From: Sphingopyxis sp. | GTDB taxonomy: Bacteria > Pseudomonadota > Alphaproteobacteria > Sphingomonadales > Sphingomonadaceae | Reading direction: 5' to 3' | Length of the DNA: 6,290 nucleotides | Assembly: GCA_026125835.1 (NCBI GenBank) | Contig: JAHCKJ010000131.1 | Span: 1 to 6,290, forward strand | Part shown: in pieces, positions 1-5,179 of the stretch | How the letters are laid out: each line of letters begins with the position of its first letter | How positions within the stretch are numbered: the first letter of the stretch is position 1 | Made by a program: the position numbers and the translations under genes | Notes under the pieces: model-generated | What the model was told of the DNA's origin: nothing | Seen by the model: only the letters and a program-made list of their open reading frames with translations | Database searches by the model: none

Positions 1-265
1 GATAGGATTCGCCGGGGAGGAGGTAGCGGTCCTCGAGCGTTTCCTTGCCGAAATCGGTGAGCAGCGCGTCGCGGCTTTTGTCGGTGACGATGGCAAAGCG
101 ACGCGCGTGGACCTTGGCCTCGCTGCCGTCGTTGAGCTTGGCCGCAGGCGCGTCCGCGGGCGCCGATTCGCCCTTCGATTCGCTCGCCGCCGACGCGTCA
201 TTCTTTGTCAGTTCCACCGTCGCCACGTCGCTCGTCTCCACCCGTTCCGTCTCGCGAAAATCCAT
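1..265 (-). CDS. nrdA: Ribonucleoside-diphosphate reductase, class Ia alpha subunit, N-terminal part (runs off left edge)
   Basis: Only the first 88 codons are inside the window. The product reduces ribonucleoside diphosphates to deoxyribonucleotides in the cytoplasm together with the beta subunit NrdB. The start ATG is at 265-263, preceded by a modest purine stretch (AGGGGCGAG, about 5 nt upstream). The protein opens with MDFRETERVETSDVATVEL, then an Ala/Ser/Glu/Asp-rich, probably disordered linker to about residue 46. It then enters the recognisable alphaproteobacterial NrdA stretch ARRFAIVTDKSRDALL, TDFGKETLEDRYLLPGESY (about 51-88). The radical-transfer and catalytic residues lie outside the window. 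No ATP-cone is visible before the conserved block, so any allosteric cone would have to be elsewhere. Identification comes from recalled family sequence, and the characteristic run makes it fairly secure. Two NrdR-like boxes upstream support the call independently. Confidence 0.88.
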   Translation of the reverse strand, partial: MDFRETERVETSDVATVELTKNDASAASESKGESAPADAPAAKLNDGSEAKVHARRFAIVTDKSRDALLTDFGKETLEDRYLLPGESY

Positions 266-473
266 TGCACTCGCCCCTGTTTGCCATTGCGCCGCGGCGC
301 ATATGTTCCTGTCTTGTTCGACTCGGGACGAAGCCCCAGCCTAGCATCTATTCGATCCGCGGGGGCACATATTTTTGGCCGCACGAAGCAGTTTTCCGAG
401 CCCATATGGGATGGGCGACGGAAATCCGCCATTTTCGGCCAAACACTAATTCTAGGGGTGCCCCCTCGGTCTA
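266..473 (-). other. Long untranslated leader of nrdA with palindromes
   Basis: This stretch holds no defensible gene. If nrdA transcription starts near 474, it is the 5' leader. It contains three perfect inverted repeats: a 14-bp one at 288-301 (TGCGCCGCGGCGCA, 22 nt before the start codon), CCCATATGGG at 401-410, and AGGGG-TGC-CCCCT at 454-466 between and partly inside the NrdR boxes. No riboswitch family that I know is recognisable. Short overlapping reading frames here look like chance products of high GC content. Confidence 0.4.
443..458. promoter_or_regulatory. NrdR box 1 (promoter-distal copy)
   Basis: The 14-bp core at 444-457 (CACTAATTCTAGGG) matches the NrdR consensus CACTATATATAGTG at 10 of 14 positions, with the outer CACTA and TAG conserved. 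NrdR is the ATP/dATP-sensing repressor of ribonucleotide reductase genes and normally binds paired 16-bp boxes about 31-32 bp apart. The second box begins exactly 32 bp further on. Alone this copy would be weak. The spacing and the adjacent nrdA make it credible. Confidence 0.6.
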
Positions 474-511
474 CCCACCATCTATAGTGCCACGTCGGCG
501 CGACGATGCAA
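474..511 (-). promoter_or_regulatory. Candidate nrdA promoter
   Basis: On the minus strand a -35-like TTGCAT (511-506) is followed after 19 bp by TATAGA (486-481), predicting transcription from about 474 and a leader near 210 nt. The spacer is long and both hexamers are imperfect, so this is only the best visible candidate. Its overlap with NrdR box 2 is the main support. GANTC sites at 533-537 and 554-558 lie just upstream and one lies in the leader (320-324), so CcrM/GcrA-type input is possible. Confidence 0.4.
475..490. promoter_or_regulatory. NrdR box 2 (overlaps the candidate -10 of nrdA)
   Basis: The core at 476-489 (CACCATCTATAGTG) matches the NrdR consensus CACTATATATAGTG at 12 of 14 positions. 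The gap to box 1 is 16 bp, giving the three-helical-turn spacing expected for cooperative NrdR binding. The box contains the TATAGA (minus strand, 486-481) that is the best -10 candidate for nrdA. Bound repressor would therefore cover the promoter, as in known NrdR-controlled operons. Confidence 0.7.
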
Positions 512-540
512 GACGGTAAATGACAGATTAGGGACTCGGT

Positions 541-784
541 TCGTCGATAATTTGATTCGTCTCGTCGCGGCCGGGGCGGGGTGGATCGCCGGATCGTCAG
601 CGTTTTCGCGCGATTGGGTGTGGGAGGCTGGGACCGGAGCGATCGGAAGAAAATTTGCCGCCTGCGCAGGGTCGGCGAAGCGCGGTCCGATCATGCCATG
701 GGGCGGAAACCACAACGGGTTGCGGCGATGGGGGGCAAAGGGGCGTCGTGCGGCGATACCGCCCGCCAGCCGGAATGCGGATCG
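541..784. other. Gene-poor stretch with nothing recognisable
   Basis: Open frames exist on both strands (for example a GTG-initiated 82-codon plus-strand frame from 581), but none has a convincing Shine-Dalgarno, a recognisable protein or a family resemblance. A terminator isolates the stretch from the minus-strand unit to its right, and the nrdA promoter lies to its left. No tRNA, rRNA or CRISPR-like structure was seen. It could host a small RNA, but no promoter-terminator pair supports one. Confidence 0.5.
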
Positions 785-822
785 CAGACAAAAAGAAAGG
801 GCTCCGGCATCGCCGAAGCCCT
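785..822 (-). terminator. Rho-independent terminator of the small-ORF unit
   Basis: An 11-bp stem (798-808 paired with 812-822) closes a 3-nt loop, and reading the minus strand it is followed by the T-rich run TTCTTTTTGT. The single non-Watson-Crick position (804/816) is a G-U wobble in minus-strand RNA but a C-A mismatch in plus-strand RNA. The plus side has no T tract. Both facts assign the terminator to minus-strand transcription. It starts 21 nt after the stop codon of the 20-codon ORF. Confidence 0.85.
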
Positions 823-843
823 CTCCTGAAATCTGTATTCGGG

Positions 844-906
844 TTAGGCTGCGCCGCCACCGCTTTCGGTGCCGCCGCCGCCCATGAATCGCCAAAACCA
901 ACCCAT
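844..906 (-). CDS. Putative 20-residue aromatic/glycine-rich small protein
   Basis: ATG at 906-904 to TAA at 846-844 encodes MGWFWRFM followed by GGGGTESGGGAA. I do not recognise the family. Three things favour translation. AGGAGA (918-913) sits 6 nt before the ATG, the best ribosome site in the window. The frame has an in-frame stop at 945-943 with no earlier ATG. A strong terminator follows 21 nt after the stop. The first eight residues (two Trp, two Phe, one Arg) could insert at a membrane surface; the rest is a flexible Gly-rich tail with one acidic residue. It lies 107 nt downstream of the EAL gene on the same strand and may be read through from it, but it also has its own candidate CtrA-type promoter. 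It is too short for routine gene callers. Alternatives are a leader peptide (no downstream gene supports this) or the translated part of a regulatory RNA. Confidence 0.6.
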   Translation of the reverse strand: MGWFWRFMGGGGTESGGGAA

Positions 907-912
907 GATGAA

Positions 913-918
913 TCTCCT
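913..918 (-). promoter_or_regulatory. Shine-Dalgarno of the 20-codon ORF
   Basis: AGGAGA on the minus strand, 6 nt before the ATG at 906, is close to the ideal complement of the 16S rRNA tail. The annotated neighbours have much weaker sites, so this fixes the start and is the main argument that the tiny frame is translated. A GANTC site (910-914) overlaps its 3' end. Confidence 0.7.
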
Positions 919-951
919 GAAAGACTGCCCAATGAAGAACAGTTAACGGAG

Positions 952-988
952 CATATACCATCTTTGGTAAGGTAAATCGAGTCTTAAC
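952..988 (-). promoter_or_regulatory. Candidate CtrA-dependent promoter of the 20-codon ORF
   Basis: A CtrA-like box is present at 973-988. It reads TTAA-N7-TTTAC on the minus strand and TAAA-N7-TTAAC on the plus strand, one mismatch to TTAA-N7-TTAAC either way. A TATATG -10 candidate lies at 957-952. With that -10, the box would span about -43 to -28, centred near -35, which is where CtrA sits at activated promoters. Transcription would begin near 945, giving a leader of about 39 nt. The N7 spacer contains a GANTC site (979-983). No sigma70-like -35 is visible at the right distance, which also fits activator dependence. The site is inferred from motif and position only. Confidence 0.42.
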
Positions 989-994
989 CAAAAG
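956..994. repeat. Overlapping, mutually exclusive inverted repeats
   Basis: TACCA-TCTT-TGGTA forms a perfect 5-bp inverted repeat at 956-969. A second, longer imperfect one pairs 962-971 (CTTTGGTAAG) with 983-994 (CTTAACCAAAAG), with two single-base bulges. They share the bases at 962-969, so only one can form in an RNA. Neither has a downstream T tract in either direction. They may be an operator or a chance product of the CtrA-like motif. Confidence 0.3.
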
Positions 995-1013
995 AATACC
1001 GCCAGACTGGCAG

Positions 1014-3305
1014 CTATGCGGTGCGGTTTTGCGGGGAGACCGCCAACATGGCGGCGAGTTCGGCAAATAGTTGCGGTTTACCAAGATGATAACCTTGTCC
1101 GACATCGCAGCCGAGCTCGCCGAGCAGCGCGACGGTGGCGGCGTCTTCGATCCCTTCGGCGACCGCAACGGCGCCCAGGCGATGTGCTAGGTCGATGGTA
1201 GATTTGACGATTTCCAGGTTCCGCTGCGAATCGCGCATGGTCATGACGAATCGCTTGTCGATCTTGATCTCGTCGGCCTCGATCTCGGTCAGATATTCGA
1301 GGTTCGACTGGCCGGTACCATAATCGTCGATCGACAGACGGATGCCGGTGCGGCGGAGCTGCGCGAGCGTCTGGCGTGCCTGGCGGCTGTTTTCGATCTG
1401 CGCGGTTTCGGTAATTTCGATCGTCAGCGCGTCGGGCGGCAGATGATGCGCCGAGAGCATGACACGGATCGTGCCGACGAGATCGCTATGGTCGAGCAGC
1501 GCCGCCGACAGGTTGACCGACATGTTGATGCGATGGCCGCGCTCGTGCAGCTGCGCCGCCGAACGGATCGCCTGGTCCATGACGAACAAAGTGAGGCGAT
1601 AAATGTCCTGGCTCTTTTCGGCCTGGACGATGAACTCGTCGGGCGGAATCGGGCCGCGCGTCGGGTGCGTCCAGCGCGCCAGCGCCTCGACCCCGACCAG
1701 CTGGCCGGTGGCGAGCGCATATTGCGGCTGGAACGCGACCCAGATGTCGCCCCCGGTCAGCGCATCCTCCAGCTGCGAGTGGAACGACAATTGCCAGCCG
1801 GCATCGTCCTTTTGTCGCGGAACATATTTGGTCCACAGCGCGCGGGTGCGGATCGCGCGTTCGGCTGCGACGAGCGCGGCGGCCAGACGCTGCGCATTCG
1901 ACCCTTCGAATTCGTCGTTGACCCCGAAGGCGATCGCGACGTCGATCCGCAATTCGCCGATCGTCAGCGGCGCGTTGAACAGCGCGGCGAGGCCCGCGAG
2001 TTGCCCCTCGATCTGGCTGTGCTGGTAATAGGGGACGAGCCAGGCGAAAGTGCCGTCGAGGTCATGGTGCAGCATTGTTCCCTGCGAGGCGAGCTGGAGG
2101 CGCCGGGTGACCTGTCCGACCAGCTTGCCGATGCCGTCGCCCGGGATGAAGGCGGCGAGATCCTCGAAATTGACGACCTTTGCCGCCACGACGGTGGCAC
2201 TGCCGAAAGGACTCTGGTTCCGCAACGCCTCGAAATTGGGCAGGCCCGATACCGGGTTTTCGCGCTGCGCCGAGTTGCGGCGACGGGCGCGCGAAACATT
2301 GGAACCGATGACCACTAGGAAAAAGAGAGCAGCACCCGTCGACACCGTCACCAGCTGTGTTGCAAGAAGCATCTGGGTGGCCACCAGAACAACCGATGCG
2401 CCCGCGGCGTAATAGCTGAACCATTGGGTCTTTCGACGAAACAGCATGGGCAGGGTCAGAAGGAAGGCGAGACCAAGCAGCGGCAACCAGCCCAGATTGA
2501 CCGGATTGCCACGACGCAGCGTTTCAGCCGCAATCAAATGTATGTAGGCACCGGGTACCTTGTCGCGACCGGGCAAATAATGGCGATCCTGAAGCCGGGA
2601 GGCAGTCGGCGCGAAGATGACGTCCTTGCCGGAAAGTTCCTTGGCTCCGACTTTACCTTCGATGACGTCGATCACGCTATATTGCAGGATGCTCGATGTA
2701 CGATAGGATAGATCGACACGGAATTGCTTTGGCTCAGTAGCCGATTTGTCAGCCAACACGGCCGCGAAGCTTGGCAGCAGTTTGCCCTCCGCGCGATACA
2801 TCAGGGGAACGTCCCAGACCTGCCAGAACTGATACTCCCAGGCGATGCTCGCGCGCTGGGCGATGTTGCCGAACGAGTGGTCGGGAAAAATGGTTACGAG
2901 CTCACCCGAATCCGGAACGGTCTGTGTTGAAACCGCAAGTACGACGCGTTCTTCCATCGCGCGGACCGCCGCCGTGATGCTCTCAAGGCCACCGTTGGTG
3001 TCGGGTCCTTCATAATAAAAATCAACGAACAGGCGCTTTGCGTTTGCGCGGTCGATTGCCCTAATCAACCGGGCGTGATCGTGCCGGGTGAACTCACCTC
3101 CGCGGGATGCAGCCAAGGTACGGTCATCGACACCGACAACGACGATGTCGCCTGAAACGTCGCGATAAGCCACGCGGCTCGTCCACATTGCAATCACGCG
3201 GTCGGGCAAATCGCCGAACCCGCTGATGCCCGCGATGACGCTCAGCAGCAGCGACAGCGCGAGCGCCCGCCAACTGATCATCATCTTCTGTCCGAGCTTG
3301 ATCAC
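1014..3305 (-). CDS. CHASE2-GGDEF(degenerate)-EAL cyclic-di-GMP phosphodiesterase
   Basis: This is a membrane sensor protein predicted to hydrolyse the second messenger c-di-GMP. In 763-residue numbering, a membrane segment (about 11-29) leads into an extracytoplasmic CHASE2 sensor (about 30-265). Three more membrane segments follow (about 272-288, 296-319, 322-336), then a cytoplasmic GGDEF-like domain (about 345-490) and an EAL domain (about 515-755). The GGDEF motif is replaced by LDGTF (416-420), so cyclase activity is unlikely. The EAL domain keeps its signature residues: EAL (540-542), VNLS with N598, EITET (630-634), DD (660-661) in DDYGTG, KID with K681, AEGIE with E717, and GQGY with Q737. 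This predicts an active phosphodiesterase. The open frame begins at TTG 3320. I chose GTG 3305 because GGAG lies 6 nt before it; ATG 3284, with GGACAG upstream, is a real alternative. A CtrA-like box lies upstream. The CHASE2 ligand is unknown. Confidence 0.9.
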   Translation of the reverse strand: MIKLGQKMMISWRALALSLLLSVIAGISGFGDLPDRVIAMWTSRVAYRDVSGDIVVVGVDDRTLAASRGGEFTRHDHARLIRAIDRANAKRLFVDFYYEGPDTNGGLESITAAVRAMEERVVLAVSTQTVPDSGELVTIFPDHSFGNIAQRASIAWEYQFWQVWDVPLMYRAEGKLLPSFAAVLADKSATEPKQFRVDLSYRTSSILQYSVIDVIEGKVGAKELSGKDVIFAPTASRLQDRHYLPGRDKVPGAYIHLIAAETLRRGNPVNLGWLPLLGLAFLLTLPMLFRRKTQWFSYYAAGASVVLVATQMLLATQLVTVSTGAALFFLVVIGSNVSRARRRNSAQRENPVSGLPNFEALRNQSPFGSATVVAAKVVNFEDLAAFIPGDGIGKLVGQVTRRLQLASQGTMLHHDLDGTFAWLVPYYQHSQIEGQLAGLAALFNAPLTIGELRIDVAIAFGVNDEFEGSNAQRLAAALVAAERAIRTRALWTKYVPRQKDDAGWQLSFHSQLEDALTGGDIWVAFQPQYALATGQLVGVEALARWTHPTRGPIPPDEFIVQAEKSQDIYRLTLFVMDQAIRSAAQLHERGHRINMSVNLSAALLDHSDLVGTIRVMLSAHHLPPDALTIEITETAQIENSRQARQTLAQLRRTGIRLSIDDYGTGQSNLEYLTEIEADEIKIDKRFVMTMRDSQRNLEIVKSTIDLAHRLGAVAVAEGIEDAATVALLGELGCDVGQGYHLGKPQLFAELAAMLAVSPQNRTA

Positions 3306-3345
3306 GCACGTCTCCGGCAATTGCCGTTCGTGCCTAGTCCCGGTT

Positions 3346-3362
3346 GGTTAGCATCGCGTTAA
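3346..3362 (-). promoter_or_regulatory. CtrA-like box upstream of the EAL gene
   Basis: On the minus strand the site reads TTAA (3362-3359), seven bases, then CTAACC (3351-3346). This is one mismatch from the CtrA consensus TTAA-N7-TTAAC. It lies about 42 bp before the chosen GTG. A weak -10 candidate (TAGGCA, 3336-3331) would place the box near -38 to -23. The position and orientation resemble those of the box before the small ORF. CtrA control of motility and c-di-GMP genes is common in Alphaproteobacteria; its use here is inferred. Confidence 0.4.
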
Positions 3363-3390
3363 TCATGAACAAATTCTTGCCGATGGTCAC

Positions 3391-3405
3391 GCGGCCCAAA
3401 GCCGC
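3391..3405 (-). terminator. Weak hairpin after the acyl-CoA dehydrogenase gene
   Basis: GCGGC (3391-3395) pairs with GCCGC (3401-3405) around a 5-nt loop, starting 15 nt after the dehydrogenase stop codon. No proper T tract follows on the minus strand, only scattered T residues. It could stabilise a 3' end or act as a poor terminator separating the dehydrogenase from the EAL gene. The 5-bp stem could also arise by chance in GC-rich DNA. Confidence 0.22.
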
Positions 3406-3420
3406 CTGAATCCACGCATT

Positions 3421-5163
3421 TCAGCCGATCGCGGGCAGCGGTTCGAGCGCCGCGTCGCCCGCCAGCGCTGAGGGGGCCAGGCCGGTAGCGGCGGGGACGA
3501 TCTGTTGCAGGTAGAAACGCGTCGAGGCGATCTTGGCCTCCAGGAACGCGCGGTCGCCGCTGCGCGCGTCGAGCGCGGCGCGCGCTGCCTGGTGCTCGAT
3601 CGCCATCAACCAGCCGCACGTCGCGGTCGCGAGCATGGTCAGATAGGGGTAGCTGCCCGCGAGCCGGTCGGCGGTGTTCGCGCCGACCATCCAGTCGGTG
3701 ACCGCGCGGCAGGCATCGACGAGCTGCTGGAGTTCGGGGAAATCGGCGGCGCCGTGCGCAATATCGTCGATCAACGCGCGAACGAGGTCGCCGCCCGCCA
3801 TGCCGAGCTTGCGCCCGACGAGATCGGCGGCCTGGATGCCGTTGGTGCCTTCATAAATCGGCGCGATGCGCGCGTCGCGATAATGCTGCGCGGCGCCGGT
3901 TTCCTCGATGAAGCCCATGCCGCCATGGACCTGTATGCCGAGGCTGGCGACCTCGCAGCCGATGTCGGTGGCGTGCGCCTTGACCAGCGGGATCAGGACT
4001 TCGGCGCGCATTGCGGCGGCTTCGTCGCCCAGCTTGCCGAAGTCGATCTGTGCGGCGGCGTAATAGGTCAGCGCGCGCGCGGCTTCGGTCTGCGCGCGCA
4101 TCCGCCACAGCATGCGGCGCACGTCGGGGTGCCGGTCGATCGTCACCGGGGTGCGATCGGGCGAGCCCGCGAGCGACGACTGGACGCGCTCGGCGGCGAA
4201 GCGCTGCGCCTGCTGCGTCGCGCGTTCGGCGATCTGGACGCCCTGGCAACCGACCATCAGGCGCGCGTTGTTCATCATCACGAACATGGCGCGCATCCCG
4301 CCCATCTCCTCGCCGACGATCTCGCCGAGGCAGTCCTCGCCTTCGCCATAGACCATCACCGCGGTCGGCGAGCCGTGGATGCCGAGCTTGTGCTCGATCG
4401 AGGCGCAGTGGACGCCGTTCGAAATCGTCGGATTGCCCGCTTCGTCGAGGCGGTATTTGGGGACGAGAAACAGCGAGATGCCGCGTGTCCCCTCGGGCGC
4501 ACCGGGGGTGCGCGCGAGGACGAGGTGGACGATATTGCCGGTGAGGTCGTGCTCGCCAAAGGTGATGAAAATTTTCTGCCCTTTGATCCGGTAGAGGCCC
4601 GCGTTCGGTCCTTCGGTGACCTTTTCGGCGGTCGAGCGCAGCGCGCCGACATCGCTCCCCGCGGCGGGTTCGGTCAGGTTCATCGTGCCGTTCCACGCGC
4701 CCGAGACGAGCTTGGGCAGCCAGGTCTGGCGCTGTTCCTCGGTGCCATAGGCCATCAGCGCGTGGATCGCGCCCGCGGTCAGGATGGGGCAAAGGGTGAA
4801 CCCCATGTTCGCGCTGCCGAGCGCCTCGATGATCACGGTGGCGAGGGTGAAGGGCAGCCCCTGCCCGCCATATTCTCCAGGTCCGTCGATGCTGCCCCAG
4901 CCGGCATCGACGAACTGTTGGTACGCTTCCTTGAACCCCGGGGGCATGGTGACCTTGCCGTCTTCCCATTTGGGGTTCTGGACGTCGCCGACGCGGTTCA
5001 GCGGCGCGTACACCTCGGCCGCGAACTCGCCGATGCCGGTGACGATCGCCTCCACCATATCGGGGGTCGCATCGGCGAAACGATCATGCTGCGCCATCGC
5101 GTCGATGCGCGCGATGTGGTTCAGGACGAAGAGCTGTTCGGTGGTGGGCGGCGTATAGGTCAT
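3421..5163 (-). CDS. Acyl-CoA dehydrogenase, long DmdC-like subfamily
   Basis: This is a cytoplasmic FAD enzyme that introduces the alpha-beta double bond into an acyl-CoA, passing electrons to electron-transfer flavoprotein. At 580 residues it fits the long subfamily (usually about 590) with an extra N-terminal segment and an extra C-terminal helical domain. The parts are an N-terminal helical cap (about 1-80), the flavin-contact motif MNLTEPAAGSD (161-171), a beta-domain including GQKIFIT (195-201), SIEHKLGIHGSPT (255-267), the helical domain ending in HGGMGF (413-418), and IYEGTNGIQ (436-444) with E438 in the position of the catalytic base. The C-terminal extension covers about 460-580. 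The frame extends 25 codons upstream, but MTYTPPTTEQ at 5163 matches the family start and keeps the divergent promoter free. The Shine-Dalgarno is weak. The substrate cannot be told: the subfamily includes methylthiopropionyl-CoA dehydrogenase, but no other dmd gene is present and medium or long acyl-CoA is equally possible. Confidence 0.92.
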   Translation of the reverse strand: MTYTPPTTEQLFVLNHIARIDAMAQHDRFADATPDMVEAIVTGIGEFAAEVYAPLNRVGDVQNPKWEDGKVTMPPGFKEAYQQFVDAGWGSIDGPGEYGGQGLPFTLATVIIEALGSANMGFTLCPILTAGAIHALMAYGTEEQRQTWLPKLVSGAWNGTMNLTEPAAGSDVGALRSTAEKVTEGPNAGLYRIKGQKIFITFGEHDLTGNIVHLVLARTPGAPEGTRGISLFLVPKYRLDEAGNPTISNGVHCASIEHKLGIHGSPTAVMVYGEGEDCLGEIVGEEMGGMRAMFVMMNNARLMVGCQGVQIAERATQQAQRFAAERVQSSLAGSPDRTPVTIDRHPDVRRMLWRMRAQTEAARALTYYAAAQIDFGKLGDEAAAMRAEVLIPLVKAHATDIGCEVASLGIQVHGGMGFIEETGAAQHYRDARIAPIYEGTNGIQAADLVGRKLGMAGGDLVRALIDDIAHGAADFPELQQLVDACRAVTDWMVGANTADRLAGSYPYLTMLATATCGWLMAIEHQAARAALDARSGDRAFLEAKIASTRFYLQQIVPAATGLAPSALAGDAALEPLPAIG

Positions 5164-5179
5164 GCGATGGCCGACTTTC

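Noticed and set aside
45..344. Plus-strand frames over the nrdA start and leader
   Set aside because: Ser/Ala-rich shadow of the nrdA N-terminal linker; the minus strand carries the recognisable NrdA sequence.
543..551. DnaA-box-like TTATCGACG (minus strand) near nrdA
   Set aside because: Two mismatches to TTATCCACA including conserved 3' positions, with no second box nearby.
581..829. 82-codon plus-strand frame starting at GTG
   Set aside because: No convincing ribosome site, Arg-rich chance-like translation, and it ends in the opposite-strand terminator stem.
1001..1011. Short hairpin GCCA-GAC-TGGC just after the EAL stop codon as a terminator
   Set aside because: Only 4 bp of stem and a broken T run afterwards. 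Too weak to call, so readthrough into the small ORF remains possible.
482..1168. 228-codon minus-strand frame across the small ORF, the terminator and the nrdA upstream region
   Set aside because: It would read through a strong terminator and end inside an NrdR box; its composition is unlike a conserved protein and it starts inside the EAL coding sequence.
1443..2318. 291-codon plus-strand frame antisense to the EAL gene
   Set aside because: Low-complexity Arg/Asp-rich translation, no recognisable domain, fully inside a well-supported gene.
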